From Burkholderia sp. SRS-W-2-2016 (lineage in GTDB: Bacteria > Pseudomonadota > Gammaproteobacteria > Burkholderiales > Burkholderiaceae), in contig NZ_MSDV01000033.1 in NCBI RefSeq assembly GCF_001931485.1, positions 1 to 64,000 of the forward strand: a stretch of DNA of 64,000 nucleotides. Reading direction: 5' to 3'. The notes under the pieces are model-generated. The model worked only from the letters and a program-made list of their open reading frames with translations. It had not been told where the DNA came from and searched no databases. This document shows positions 17,995 to 27,325 of the stretch, piece by piece; position 1 is the stretch's first letter, and each line of letters begins with the position of its first letter. Position numbers and translations under genes: made by a program.

Positions 17995-18969
17995 ATGACA
18001 CGTATCGATGCCGGCTCGCCCGATTCCGCGCTCAATCCCGAACCTCACGCCGCCGCGCCGTTGCCGCGCCGCTCGCTGGCCGCGCGCCTGGGCATTACCA
18101 GCGTCGCGCGCGCGGACCTGCGCCGCCGCTATACGCAACCGGGTTCGAAGTTCATATCGATCATGGGCGCCGACGTGCATTACATCGATGAAGGCCACGG
18201 CGACACCCTCGTGATGCTGCACGGTTTCGCGTCGTCGCTGCATACGTGGAATCGCGTCGCCGACGAACTGAAGCGCTCGCACCGGGTGATCCGCCTGGAC
18301 CTGCCGCCGTTCGGCGTCACCGGGCCGCTGCGCTCGGCGAGCGGCGCGATTGAGACGATGAATCTGCCGGCCTACCGCCGCTTTATCGATACGTTCATGC
18401 AGGCGCTCGGAATCGACCACGCGACGCTGCTCGGCAATTCGCTCGGCGGGCTGATTTCGTGGGACTACGCGCTGCGCCATCGGGGCGCGGTCGAGCGGCT
18501 GGTGCTGATCGATTCGGCAGGATTCCCGATGAAACTGCCGATCTATATCAACCTGTTCAACAGCGCGCTGGTGCGCGCGAGTTCGACGCACTGGCTGCCG
18601 GAGACGATCGTTAAAAGCGCGGTGCGCAACGTGTATGGCGATCCGCGCAGGATCGACGCGCTGGCGCTGCGCCGCTATATCGAGTTCTTTCAGGGAGAAG
18701 GCACGCGCCAGGCGATCGGCAAGATGGTGCCGACGCTCGACTTTCGCGAAGTGGACACCGATGCGCTGCGCACCCTCGACGTACCGACGCTAGTGCTATG
18801 GGGTGCGAAAGACCACTGGATTCCGACCGCGCACGCGGCAGAATTCGCGAGCCGCATTCCGCGCGCGCAATCGGTGATGTATGCGGGGCTCGGCCATATT
18901 CCGATGGAGGAAGCGCCGGAGCGCGTGCTGAACGATCTGCGCGCGTTTCTGGATGCGCCGCGCGCCTGA
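17995..18969 (+). CDS. Alpha/beta fold hydrolase
   Basis: A 324-residue serine hydrolase. It shows the oxyanion HGF segment (MLHGFASSLHTW), the nucleophile elbow GNSLGG with Ser, the acid Asp in LWGAKDHWIP, and the final His in GLGHIPMEEAPE. The start at 17995 has GGAG upstream. It lies 90 bp after the monooxygenase and in the same direction, so the two probably share a transcript and act on successive intermediates of ketone or terpenoid/steroid breakdown. The specific substrate is not predictable. Confidence 0.85.
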   Translation: MTRIDAGSPDSALNPEPHAAAPLPRRSLAARLGITSVARADLRRRYTQPGSKFISIMGADVHYIDEGHGDTLVMLHGFASSLHTWNRVADELKRSHRVIRLDLPPFGVTGPLRSASGAIETMNLPAYRRFIDTFMQALGIDHATLLGNSLGGLISWDYALRHRGAVERLVLIDSAGFPMKLPIYINLFNSALVRASSTHWLPETIVKSAVRNVYGDPRRIDALALRRYIEFFQGEGTRQAIGKMVPTLDFREVDTDALRTLDVPTLVLWGAKDHWIPTAHAAEFASRIPRAQSVMYAGLGHIPMEEAPERVLNDLRAFLDAPRA

Positions 18970-19016
18970 CCTGCCCGGCCCGGCCCGCTAGCGGCGCGAC
19001 GGGGCGCGCCGCGCCG

Positions 19017-19202
19017 CTAGCCGCGGCCGCCGCCCAGCAGAAGCAACAACTCCCACAGAAACTTGCAGATCATCACGATCAGTTCCCACAAGCGAAACAG
19101 CGGCTCCCAGTCCAGCACGCGCAGAAGGGACTCGATCATTACGAACATCGTCAAAGTCGAAAATAGTGATGGCCGCGCCGGCGCGGCCTCTCTGTTCATC
19201 AT
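19017..19202 (-). CDS. Possible small membrane protein (about 61 aa)
   Basis: A short frame encodes a hydrophobic, amphipathic product (SLLRVLDWEPLFRLWELIVM, then ICKFLWELLLLLGGG). Its Trp/Leu-rich pattern is unusual for a chance frame. It starts at one of the two adjacent ATGs ending at 19202. It converges with the hydrolase gene. No family is recognised; it could be a real small membrane protein or a chance frame. Confidence 0.35.
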   Translation of the reverse strand: MMNREAAPARPSLFSTLTMFVMIESLLRVLDWEPLFRLWELIVMICKFLWELLLLLGGGRG

Positions 19203-19317
19203 AGCGACTGCGGGATATCCCCGATCAAGTCGCGCGTAAGTTGGTCGTAAACGCATCGGAAGCCCCCACTTTATAAATCGCCGCATCCGCAATGGATGCG
19301 TCAATCAGGAGACCTTC

Positions 19318-20721
19318 ATGACGCGCTTCAGTTTTCGCCGCGCGGACCGTTCGCACACGGTCGTCGGCGATATTGCCGCACAGGCCGGCAAACTGGGCAT
19401 CGAAATCTGTGACGTGTCGGGACACGTCGACGAAGTCGCCGCGCGCGTCGAGCGCCAGGCGCAAGTATGCCGCGCGCTGCGCGAATCGGCCGCGCAAACG
19501 CTCGCCGGCAATCACCGGATCGCCGCGGCCGCGCGCGAAATGCGCAACGTCTCGGCCGACGCGGCAACCGGCGTGCAGGAATCGCAGACCACGCTGGAAG
19601 CGTCGCTCGCCGACATTCACGGGCTCGTCGAAGGGGTGACCGTGATCGAGAGCCAGATCGGCGCGCTGCGCAGCGCGCTCGCCCACGTGAGCCGCGTGTC
19701 GGAGGAAATCTCGCTGATCGCGCGACAAACGCATCTGCTCGCGCTGAACGCCGCGATCGAAGCGGCGCGCGCCGGCGAGTCGGGCCGCAGTTTCGCGGTG
19801 GTGGCCGCCGAGGTCAAGAACCTGTCGGCGAAAACCGCGCAGGCGACCGGCCAGATCGAAACGACGCTCGCGCAGTTGACCCAGCAGACCGAGCAATTGA
19901 TCAACGAAGGTTCGGTGAATACCGCACGCGCTCACCGGGTGCGTGAAGGCACCCGCAAGATCGGCGACGTCGTGCACGCAACCGGCGACGCGATCGCGCA
20001 GTTGAACACCGAGGCCGGCCAGATCGCGTCGCTGACCGGTGAGATCGAAACGCAGTGCGATGGGCTCGAAGCGCAGGTGCTGGAGATGGCGAGCGGCGTC
20101 GAGGATTCGAGCGAGAACTTCGCGCAGGCGAAAAACCGGCTCGGCAATCTGCTCGGCGTGTCGGAAACGCTGATCGAGCTGACCGCCGCGACCGGCGTCG
20201 AAACCGCCGACACGCGCTTCATCGGCGCGGTGCAACAGACGGCCTTTGCAGTCAGCAAGCTGTTCGACACGGCGGTCGCGCGCGGCGACATCACGCTCGA
20301 CGAGCTGTTCGACTCGCGCTATGTACCGGTGCCGGGCAGCAATCCGCAGCAGTTCACGACCCGCTTCACCGCATTCACCGACCGCGTGCTGCCGGCTTTG
20401 CAGGAACCGCTGCTCGAACTCGATCCGCGCGTGGTGTTCTGCGCGGCGGTCGACCTGCGCGGCTATCTGCCGACTCACAACCTGAAGTTCTCGCTGCCGC
20501 AGCGCGACGATGCGGTATGGAATTCGGCGAACTGCCGCAACCGCCGGATGTTCGACGACCGCACCGGGATCGCAGCCGCATCGCATACGAAAAAGTTTCT
20601 GCTGCAGACCTATCGCCGCGACATGGGCGGCGGCCAGTTCGTGATGAAGAAGGATGCGTCGGCGCCGGTGTTCGTCGGCGGCCGGCATTGGGGGGCGGTG
20701 AGGATTGCCTACAAGGTGTGA
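19318..20721 (+). CDS. Soluble methyl-accepting chemotaxis protein
   Basis: A chemoreceptor with no transmembrane helix. Residues 30-270 form the coiled-coil signalling domain with the conserved hairpin tip (ISLIARQTHLLALNAAIEAA, then RAGESGRSFAVVAAEVKNLS) that docks CheA and CheW. Residues 310-467 form a separate C-terminal sensor domain with hallmark residues (SRYVPVPGSNPQQFTTRF, CRNRRMFDDRTG, YRRDMGGG, GRHWGAVRIAYKV). That domain is shared by many cytoplasmic proteobacterial chemoreceptors. RBS AGGAG precedes the ATG. It probably senses an intracellular signal. No che genes are nearby. Confidence 0.88.
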   Translation: MTRFSFRRADRSHTVVGDIAAQAGKLGIEICDVSGHVDEVAARVERQAQVCRALRESAAQTLAGNHRIAAAAREMRNVSADAATGVQESQTTLEASLADIHGLVEGVTVIESQIGALRSALAHVSRVSEEISLIARQTHLLALNAAIEAARAGESGRSFAVVAAEVKNLSAKTAQATGQIETTLAQLTQQTEQLINEGSVNTARAHRVREGTRKIGDVVHATGDAIAQLNTEAGQIASLTGEIETQCDGLEAQVLEMASGVEDSSENFAQAKNRLGNLLGVSETLIELTAATGVETADTRFIGAVQQTAFAVSKLFDTAVARGDITLDELFDSRYVPVPGSNPQQFTTRFTAFTDRVLPALQEPLLELDPRVVFCAAVDLRGYLPTHNLKFSLPQRDDAVWNSANCRNRRMFDDRTGIAAASHTKKFLLQTYRRDMGGGQFVMKKDASAPVFVGGRHWGAVRIAYKV

Positions 20722-20798
20722 GTGCAAGCGGGTTCGCACAGCGGCGCCGCTGAAAACGGGCGCCGCGCGCTCATGCGCACGACGCCCACGCGTTCAGA

Positions 20799-21617
20799 TC
20801 AAGCCGCCATCACCGAGCGCTTGCGCTCCGCGCGCTGCATGAAGAAGTTGGCCGCGACCACGCCGACCGTGACGACCGCGATGAACAGCGTCGCGAGCGC
20901 GTTCATCTCCGGGTTCAGGCCGAGACGCACGCGCGAGAACACCACCAGCGGCAGCGTCGTCGAACCCGGGCCGGACAGGAACGCCGACAGCACGAGGTCG
21001 TCGATCGACAGCGTGAACGACAGCAGCCAACCCGACACCAGCGCCTGCGAAATCAGCGGCAGCGTGACCGAGAAGAACACCCGCAGCGGCGTCGCGCCGA
21101 GATCGAGCGCGGCTTCCTCGAGCGACGGATTCAGTTCGCGCACCCGCGACTGCACGATGATCGCGACATACGAAATGCACAGCATCACGTGGCCGATCCA
21201 GATCGTGAAGATCCCGCGTTCGGCCGGCCAGCCGATCAGGCGCGCCATTTCGACGAACAGCAGCAGCAGCGAGATGCCCTGAATCACTTCGGGAATCACC
21301 AGCGGCGCGTTGATCATCCCGGTGTACAGCGTAAAGCCGGGAAAGCGGCCCATCCGCGCGAGCACGAAACCGGCCCACGTGCCGATGATCACCGACGCGA
21401 ACGCGGTCAAGAGCGCGATCCGCAACGACAGCCACGCCGACGCGATCAGCTCGTCGTCGTGCAGCAGCGCCACGTACCAGCGCGTCGAAAAACGCGTCCA
21501 CACGGTGACCAGCTGCGATTCGTTGAACGAATAAACGATCAGGCTGACGATCGGGATATACAGAAACAGAAAGCCGATGCCGAGCGCGATCAGCTGCAAC
21601 ATGCGATTCGGCTTCAT
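20799..21617 (-). CDS. potI: Polyamine ABC transporter permease PotI
   Basis: Inner-membrane permease of a spermidine/putrescine-type importer. Its 272 residues hold six hydrophobic segments and the EAA loop (LEEAALDLGATPLRVFFSVT) that contacts the ATPase. It is the last gene of a four-gene minus-strand unit. Its ATG overlaps the end of potH by 4 bp. Similarity and order match the putrescine-specific PotFGHI system rather than PotABCD. Confidence 0.92.
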   Translation of the reverse strand: MKPNRMLQLIALGIGFLFLYIPIVSLIVYSFNESQLVTVWTRFSTRWYVALLHDDELIASAWLSLRIALLTAFASVIIGTWAGFVLARMGRFPGFTLYTGMINAPLVIPEVIQGISLLLLFVEMARLIGWPAERGIFTIWIGHVMLCISYVAIIVQSRVRELNPSLEEAALDLGATPLRVFFSVTLPLISQALVSGWLLSFTLSIDDLVLSAFLSGPGSTTLPLVVFSRVRLGLNPEMNALATLFIAVVTVGVVAANFFMQRAERKRSVMAA

Positions 21618-22546
21618 TGACGGCCCTCCTCCAGCGCCTTCGCCTGCGCGCGCTGGAACAGCGCCATCGGCACCAGCAGCAGCAACACCATCGCGCAGGT
21701 CACGGCGGACGCCATCGGCCAGTCGGCGTTGTTGAAGAACTCATTCCACATCACACGGCCGATCATCAGCGTATTCGCGCCGCCGAGCAGTTCCGGGATC
21801 ACGTACTCGCCGACCGCCGGAATGAACACCAGCAGGCAGCCCGCGATAATGCCGTTTTTCGACAGCGGCAGCGTGATCTGCCAGAACGCTTTCCACGGCT
21901 TCGCGCCGAGATCGTAAGCGGCTTCGAGCAAGGTCAGATCCATCTTCACCAGATGCGCGTACAGCGGCATCACGAGGAACGGCAGGTACGAATAGACCAT
22001 GCCGATATAGACCGCGGTATTGGTGTGATACAGCTCGATCGGCGAGTGGATCAGGCCGATCGACATCAGGAAATTGTTCAGCAGCCCGTTGTTCTTCAGG
22101 ATACCGATCCATGCGTACACGCGGATCAGGAACGACGTCCAGAACGGCAGCATCACCGCCATCATCAGCAGATTGCGGTTGGCCGGGTTCGAACGCGCGA
22201 TGTAATACGCCATCGGATAGCCGATCAGCAGACACAGCAGCGTCGAGATCGCCGCGACCACCACCGAGTTCACGTAGGTCGCGAAGTACAGGCTGTCGGT
22301 CAGCAGAAACGCGTAATGCGACAGGTCGAGCGTGATGCGCAGCGCGCCTTCGCTGAACTCGACCAGTTGCGTGTACGGCGGAATCCCGAGTTGCGAATCG
22401 GCGAAGCTGATCTTCACGACCAGCAGGAACGGCACGAGGAAAAACAGCAGCAGCCAGATGAACGGCCCCGCCACCACCGCGGTGCGGCCGGTCAGCTTCA
22501 GACGCCGCCCCGGCCACGCGAAAAACGAGGTGAGCGCGTCTTTCAT
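21614..22546 (-). CDS. potH: Polyamine ABC transporter permease PotH
   Basis: Partner permease of the PotFGHI importer, 310 residues, with an N-terminal transmembrane segment (GPFIWLLLFFLVPFLLVVKI) and the EAA motif (LEAAYDLGAKPWKAFWQITL). The start at 22546 overlaps the potG stop by 4 bp (ATGA). The open frame upstream of it is only the shadow of potG. PotH and PotI would form the heterodimeric channel. Confidence 0.92.
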   Translation of the reverse strand: MKDALTSFFAWPGRRLKLTGRTAVVAGPFIWLLLFFLVPFLLVVKISFADSQLGIPPYTQLVEFSEGALRITLDLSHYAFLLTDSLYFATYVNSVVVAAISTLLCLLIGYPMAYYIARSNPANRNLLMMAVMLPFWTSFLIRVYAWIGILKNNGLLNNFLMSIGLIHSPIELYHTNTAVYIGMVYSYLPFLVMPLYAHLVKMDLTLLEAAYDLGAKPWKAFWQITLPLSKNGIIAGCLLVFIPAVGEYVIPELLGGANTLMIGRVMWNEFFNNADWPMASAVTCAMVLLLLVPMALFQRAQAKALEEGRQ

Positions 22547-23712
22547 GCCGTCAGCACCACGCCGGCCGATGCGCTCCAGCGCACGTACACTTCGTCGCCC
22601 CAGGTGGGCGTTTCGATTTCGCTGAGCGCGAGGCTCGTCACGTTGGCGATCACGGTCTTGCCGCCGTCGAGCTTCACGTGATACAGCGAATAGCCGCCCA
22701 TGTACGCGATATTCGTAACGACGCCCTTGCCCCAGTTGTACGCGCCCTCGGGCGGCTTGCGGGTCAGCGCGATGCGCTCGGGGCGCACCGAGATCGTCAC
22801 CGGCATGCCGAGCGGACCGGTGATGCCGTGGTTGACGTGCAGGCGGCACGGCAGGTCCGGCGTCTCGATGAACACGTGATCGGGTTCGTCCTCGACCGTG
22901 TGGCCTTCGAACAGATTGGTCGAGCCGATGAACTCCGCCGAGAAGCGGCTGTTCGGATATTCGTAGACTTCGTGCGGGGTGCCGAGCTGGACGATCTGCC
23001 CTTCGCTCATCACCGCGAGCCGGTCGGCCATCGTCATCGCTTCTTCCTGGTCGTGCGTGACCATCATGCAGGTCACGCCGACGCTGTCGAGAATGTTGAC
23101 GAGTTCAATCTGGGTGCGCTGGCGGATCTGCTTGTCGAGCGCGGACATCGGCTCGTCGAGCAGCAGCAGCTTGGGCCGCTTGACCAGCGAGCGCGCCAGC
23201 GCGACGCGTTGCTGCTGGCCGCCCGACAGCTGATGCGGCTTGCGCTTCGCGAAGCGGCTCATCTGCACGAGTTCGAGCGCGCTGGCCACCCGGTCCTTCA
23301 GTTCGGCCTTCGGCACGCCTTCCTGCTTCAGACCGAACGCGACGTTCGCCTCGACCGTCATGTGCGGAAACAGCGCGTACGACTGGAACATCATGTTGAC
23401 CGGCCGGCGATACGGCGGCAGCTGCGCGAGATCTTCGCCGTCGATCAGGATGCGCCCGGACGTGACGGTTTCGAGGCCGGCCATCATCCGCAGCAAGGTC
23501 GACTTGCCGCAGCCCGAACTGCCGAGCAGTGCGAACAGTTCGCCCTTCCTGACCGTCAGGTTGACCCCTTTGACCGCGACGGTTTCGCCGAACTTCTTGA
23601 CGACGTCGACGATCTGGATGAACTGGTCCGCGGCGTCGCCCACGGCGGCATTCGGGCCCGGGGACGGCGCGGCGTTGCCTGCCAGCGCGCCCGGCTGGTC
23701 ACTACTGATCAT
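22543..23712 (-). CDS. potG: Polyamine ABC transporter ATP-binding protein PotG
   Basis: Cytoplasmic ATPase that drives polyamine uptake. It has Walker A GSSGCGKST, the ABC signature LSGGQQQRVALARSL, Walker B LLLLDEPMSALD and the switch His in VTHDQEEAM. A C-terminal TOBE regulatory domain covers about residues 285-389. The 389-residue length fits PotG/PotA. Between it and potF lies a stem-loop that may lower the level of the membrane and ATPase genes relative to the binding protein. Confidence 0.93.
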   Translation of the reverse strand: MISSDQPGALAGNAAPSPGPNAAVGDAADQFIQIVDVVKKFGETVAVKGVNLTVRKGELFALLGSSGCGKSTLLRMMAGLETVTSGRILIDGEDLAQLPPYRRPVNMMFQSYALFPHMTVEANVAFGLKQEGVPKAELKDRVASALELVQMSRFAKRKPHQLSGGQQQRVALARSLVKRPKLLLLDEPMSALDKQIRQRTQIELVNILDSVGVTCMMVTHDQEEAMTMADRLAVMSEGQIVQLGTPHEVYEYPNSRFSAEFIGSTNLFEGHTVEDEPDHVFIETPDLPCRLHVNHGITGPLGMPVTISVRPERIALTRKPPEGAYNWGKGVVTNIAYMGGYSLYHVKLDGGKTVIANVTSLALSEIETPTWGDEVYVRWSASAGVVLTA

Positions 23713-23743
23713 AATGCTGCTTCACTCCGGCGTTTGACGAACA

Positions 23744-23769
23744 AAGCCCCCGGTGAACACCGAGGGCTT
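23744..23769 (-). promoter_or_regulatory. Intercistronic stem-loop between potF and potG
   Basis: Read on the gene strand, an AAGCCC-t-CGGTG arm pairs with CACCG-g-GGGCTT around a TT loop, with T residues nearby. Stem-loops after a binding-protein gene commonly act as partial terminators or mRNA 3-prime-end protectors; which one applies here is inference. Confidence 0.6.
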
Positions 23770-23802
23770 CATGATGATGCTGATCTCTCTACCGCATGCC
23801 GC

Positions 23803-24903
23803 TTAGCGGCCGGACTTCAGTTCAGTCCACAGGCGCGTTTGCAGCCGCTGGATTTCCGGCGGCAGCGGCTTGAGCAGGAACAGCGTCTTGATGGTTTCCG
23901 GCGACGGGTACACGGCCGGATCGTTGGCGACGTCCTTGTCGACGTACTTGCGCGCTTCCGTGTTCACGCTCGGGTAGTACACCGCGTTGGTGATCGCCGC
24001 GTGCACCTGCGGCGTCTCGATGTAGTTGATCCATTCGTGCGCGGCTTCCTTGTGCTTCGCGTCCTTCGGAATCGCCATCACGTCGAACCACACCGGCGCG
24101 CCGCCCTGCGGAATGTAGTACTCGATCTTGTACGGCTTCTTCGCTTCGGCCGCGCGATGCTTGGCGATCACGACGTCGCCCGACCAGCCGAACGCGAAGC
24201 AGACGTCGCCGCCGACGAGGTCGTTGATATAGCCCGACGAGTTGAACTGCGTGATGTACGGACGGATTTTCTTCAGCACTTCGAGCGCGGCGCGGTAGTC
24301 GGCCGGATTCGTGCTCATCGGGTCCTTGCCCATGTAGTGCAGCGTGGCCGCGAACATCTGGTCCGGCGCGTCGAGCACCGACACGCCGCAGGCCTTCAGC
24401 TTCGAGATGTTTTCCGGCTTGAACAGGATGTCCCAGTTATTGAGCTGGGTGTCCTTGCCGAGGATCTGCTGGACCTTGGTGACGTTGTAGCCGAGACCGG
24501 TCGTGCCGTAGGCCCAGGGCACCACGTACTTGTTACCCGGATCGGCGCCCGCGACGAGGGCCATCAGCGCCGGGTCGAGGTACTTCAGGTTCGGCAGCTT
24601 CGATTTGTCGAGCGGGTCGAAAATGCCGGCGGCGATCTGCTTGCCCGCGTAGTTGCTGGTCGGCACGACGATGTCATAGCCCGAGTTGCCGGTCAGCAGC
24701 TTGGCCTGCAGCGTGTCGTCGCTGTCGTAGTTGTCGTATTTGACCTGGACGCCGGTCTGTTTCGTGAAGTTCGGGATCGTGTCCTTCGCGATGTAATCGG
24801 ACCAGTTGTACACGTTGAGCTGCGTATCTTTCGCAGCGGCCGTCAGCCACGGCGCCGCGCACAAAACCAGCGCCGCTACCTGCCCTGCAATCCGTTTATT
24901 CAT
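23803..24903 (-). CDS. potF: Polyamine ABC transporter periplasmic binding protein PotF
   Basis: Solute-binding protein of the PotFGHI importer, 366 residues. A signal peptide (GQVAALVLCAAPWLTAAA) is followed by NVYNWSDYIAKDTIPNFTKQ, the characteristic polyamine-binding N-lobe, and later WAYGTTGLGYNV, FAFGWSGDV and WINYIETP segments typical of PotF. The start at 24903 gives a proper signal peptide; the longer frame does not. It is the first gene of the operon, as expected for the most abundant component. Confidence 0.93.
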   Translation of the reverse strand: MNKRIAGQVAALVLCAAPWLTAAAKDTQLNVYNWSDYIAKDTIPNFTKQTGVQVKYDNYDSDDTLQAKLLTGNSGYDIVVPTSNYAGKQIAAGIFDPLDKSKLPNLKYLDPALMALVAGADPGNKYVVPWAYGTTGLGYNVTKVQQILGKDTQLNNWDILFKPENISKLKACGVSVLDAPDQMFAATLHYMGKDPMSTNPADYRAALEVLKKIRPYITQFNSSGYINDLVGGDVCFAFGWSGDVVIAKHRAAEAKKPYKIEYYIPQGGAPVWFDVMAIPKDAKHKEAAHEWINYIETPQVHAAITNAVYYPSVNTEARKYVDKDVANDPAVYPSPETIKTLFLLKPLPPEIQRLQTRLWTELKSGR

Positions 24904-25518
24904 CCTGATCTCCGAACCCCTGTCGTCACTCAAGCCGCGGCCTCGCGCGCGCAGCCCCCTGAAAACCCCGAAAACTACCATCAAATAATGCCCGCTCCAA
25001 AAAGAAACCCGGAGCTGTCGCGCAAACGGTACAGGCGCAGGCCGTACCACTGCAAAATGGCGGCAATTTTAACGGGTTATCGGCGTGTGTCCACCGAAAA
25101 ATACGTGGGCGGCAAGCCGCGGCAGCCATGCTGAGCGTGGATTGCAGGCGGTTTGGCGGGTTGTCGTCATGGGCTTGTAGGGTCGGCGCGCCGTCGCGAG
25201 CGCCGCAATGCACCTATCATGATTTTTTGGTGCCCAGCGCGGGTGCCGGTGGTGCGTGCCGGTGGTGCGTGCCGGTGGTGCGTGCCGGTGGTGCGTGCCG
25301 GTGGTGCGTGCCGGTGGTGCGTACGGGCAGTGCGTGCGCCGGCGCACGCCAGCCGGATCGCGGCCGGCGGCGCACAATGGTTGCTCGCAGTTGCCGATCG
25401 CACCGCGCTCGGGGCGACTGAAGCGGTGAGCCGGCGTTGCCTGCGGGGCGGGTCGGGCCGTCAGCCGGCAACGGGCATGTGGCTTGCAACAGGATGCGTT
25501 TTCCGGGCTCAGGTATCG
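24904..25518. other. Divergent intergenic region with tandem-repeat tract
   Basis: A 615-bp region between potF and the Nramp gene. It contains AT-rich sequence around 25050-25080 suited to promoters and the 13-bp tandem repeat at 25243-25333. Reading frames cross it in several phases, but none carries a protein family signature. Confidence 0.55.
25243..25333. repeat. 13-bp tandem repeat (VNTR-like), six exact copies plus one degenerate
   Basis: The unit gtgccggtggtgc is repeated six times exactly from 25243 to 25320, with a diverged seventh copy (gtacgggcagtgc) at 25321-25333. The period is not a multiple of three, so the tract is unlikely to be coding. Confidence 0.9.
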
Positions 25519-26823
25519 ATGAACACCAATCCTTTCGGGTTGCGCTCGAACCGCCGCCGGCGTGTGCCCAGGGATCCGGCACGCCCGGCGCACTGGTTTT
25601 CGTTCCTCGGCGCCGGCGCGCTGATCGCGGTCGGCTATATCGATCCCGGCAACTGGGCGACCGCGCTCGGCGCCGGCGCGGGCTTCGGCTACCGCCTGCT
25701 CGGCATCGTCGCGCTGTCGAGCCTGATGGCGATGCTGCTGCAATGGCTGTCGTCGCGGCTCGGCGTGGTGACCGGGCGCGATCTCGCGCAGCTGTGCCGC
25801 GAGCGCACCGGCCGCGGCGGCACGCTGTTCCTGTGGCTGACCAGCGAGGTCGCGATCATCGCCTGCGACGTCGCCGAGGTGGTCGGCAGCGCGGTTGCGC
25901 TGCAATTGCTGCTCGGCGTGTCGCTGACGGTCGGCGTGCTGATGTCGGCGGTCTGCACGTTCGCCCTGCTCGCGCTCCAGCAGTGGGGCCGCAAGCTCGA
26001 GGCGGTGATCGCCACGCTGATCGGCTTCGTCGGTTTGTGCTTCGTGGTCCAGCTCGCGCTCGCGCGGCCCGACTGGCGCGCGGCGCTGGCCGGCACCGCG
26101 CCGAGCATCGAATTGCTGCGGAACGCGGGGATGGTGTGGCTCGCGGCGGGCATCGTCGGCGCGACGGTGATGCCGCACAACCTCTATCTGCACTCGGCGC
26201 TCGTCAAACATCACGCGCCGGACGGCAGCGACGCGCAGATCAAGGTCGCGCTGCACGTGATCAATCTCGATACGTTCGGTTCGCTCGCGTTTGCGTTCGT
26301 GATCAACGCGGCGCTGCTGATCGTCTCGGCGGCGGTGTTTTACACGAGCGGTCATCGCGACGTGACCGATCTGGCCGATGCGCATCGGCTGATCGCGCCG
26401 CTGGTCGGCAGCCACTGGGCCGGCATCCTGTTCGCGGCGGCGCTGCTCGCGTGCGGGCTGAGCGCGACCGTGACCGGCACGCTGGCCGGCCAGGCCGTGA
26501 TGGAAGGCTTTCTGCAACTGCGGCTACCGCGCTGGAAGCGCGCGCTGCTCACCCGGGCGCTCGCGATCGGGCCGGCGCTGCTGGCCGTCGCGATGTTCGG
26601 CCCGCACGGCTCGAATCAGTTGCTGGTCGCAAGCCAGGTGGTGCTGAGCCTGCAACTGCCGCTCGCGGTGGTGCCGCTGATCCGCTATGCGTCCGATCCG
26701 GCGCTGATGCGCGGCTGGCGCGTGCACGGCGTGCCGCTGGTGTTGGCGTGGTTGTCGGCGGCGTTCATCATCGTGCTCAACGGCGCGTTGTTGTGGCAGC
26801 TCGCGGCGGGCGCGACCCGGTGA
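25519..26823 (+). CDS. mntH: Nramp family divalent metal transporter
   Basis: A proton-coupled Mn/Fe importer, 434 residues with about 11 transmembrane helices. TM1 carries the metal-binding DPGN motif (YIDPGNWATALGAGAGFGYR). TM6 carries MPHNLYLHSAL, where family members use an MPH motif for metal binding. The chosen ATG (MNTNPFGLRS) excludes the repeat tract that an upstream in-frame start would translate. A few Nramp relatives carry other divalent ions, so Mn is the best guess from the family. No MntR or Fur gene is adjacent. Confidence 0.9.
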   Translation: MNTNPFGLRSNRRRRVPRDPARPAHWFSFLGAGALIAVGYIDPGNWATALGAGAGFGYRLLGIVALSSLMAMLLQWLSSRLGVVTGRDLAQLCRERTGRGGTLFLWLTSEVAIIACDVAEVVGSAVALQLLLGVSLTVGVLMSAVCTFALLALQQWGRKLEAVIATLIGFVGLCFVVQLALARPDWRAALAGTAPSIELLRNAGMVWLAAGIVGATVMPHNLYLHSALVKHHAPDGSDAQIKVALHVINLDTFGSLAFAFVINAALLIVSAAVFYTSGHRDVTDLADAHRLIAPLVGSHWAGILFAAALLACGLSATVTGTLAGQAVMEGFLQLRLPRWKRALLTRALAIGPALLAVAMFGPHGSNQLLVASQVVLSLQLPLAVVPLIRYASDPALMRGWRVHGVPLVLAWLSAAFIIVLNGALLWQLAAGATR

Positions 26824-26908
26824 ACAACGGTGAACCGCCGCGGCCGACGGCGGCTGGCGCGGATCGGTTAACATAGCGGCACTTCGCTTCTCCGCCTCAA
26901 GGTTTCCG

Positions 26909-27112
26909 ATGACTTCGAATCTTCACGATCTTCCCGACAGCCCGTGCATCGGCGTGTGCTCCACGCTCTTCGACGAGGTCTGCAAAGGCTGCGGCCGCAC
27001 CGCCTCGGAAGTGTCCAACTGGGTGTTTCTGAGCGACGAGGAAAAGCGCGCGGTCTGGACCCGCATCGAGCAGGAAGGGACCGCGATGCGGTTTCAGAAC
27101 GATAAGGTGTGA
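26909..27112 (+). CDS. DUF1289 family small Cys protein
   Basis: A 67-residue protein with the DUF1289 pattern: SPCIGVCSTLFDEVCKGCGR gives four cysteines that could bind a metal. A Trp and a charged helix follow (SNWVFLSDEEKRAVWTRI). The family is widespread in proteobacteria and has no firmly established role. It is closely followed by a strong terminator. It marks the last core gene before the accessory island. Confidence 0.85.
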   Translation: MTSNLHDLPDSPCIGVCSTLFDEVCKGCGRTASEVSNWVFLSDEEKRAVWTRIEQEGTAMRFQNDKV

Positions 27113-27140
27113 GTCGTCGTTCGCTGCGTTGCGCCAATGG

Positions 27141-27190
27141 TTACGAAAAAGCCGGGGTTCAGTTTAGGAACTGAACCCCGGCTTTTTTTG
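27141..27190 (+). terminator. Strong rho-independent terminator
   Basis: A long stem (aaaagccggggttcagtt paired with the mirrored aactgaaccccggctttt) with a short loop and a T run lies about 30 bp past the DUF1289 gene. It closes the core transcription unit before the island. Confidence 0.9.
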
Positions 27191-27300
27191 CGGCTTGGCG
27201 TTCGGGTAGCGCTTCGAGCGGATGTGCGGCCGAAATTCTCACCTATCCGCTTACCGGCGGAGGCTGCAGATAGCGGGCACCCGATGCAGAGCGTACACAG

Positions 27301-27308
27301 CGATCGCT
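27301..27308. repeat. Left 8-bp target-site duplication of the IS256-family element
   Basis: The 8-mer cgatcgct directly abuts the left end of the IS and recurs at 29348-29355 directly after its right end. An 8-bp duplication is usual for the IS256 family. Confidence 0.65.
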
Positions 27309-27325
27309 GGGGCTATTGTATTTTC

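Noticed and set aside
22678..25134. 818-codon plus-strand frame
   Set aside because: It runs antisense across potG and potF and shows no recognisable domain.
25153..25518. N-terminal extension of the Nramp protein through the 13-bp repeats
   Set aside because: The repeat period is not a multiple of three, the extension has no Nramp similarity, and the ATG at 25519 fits the family start.
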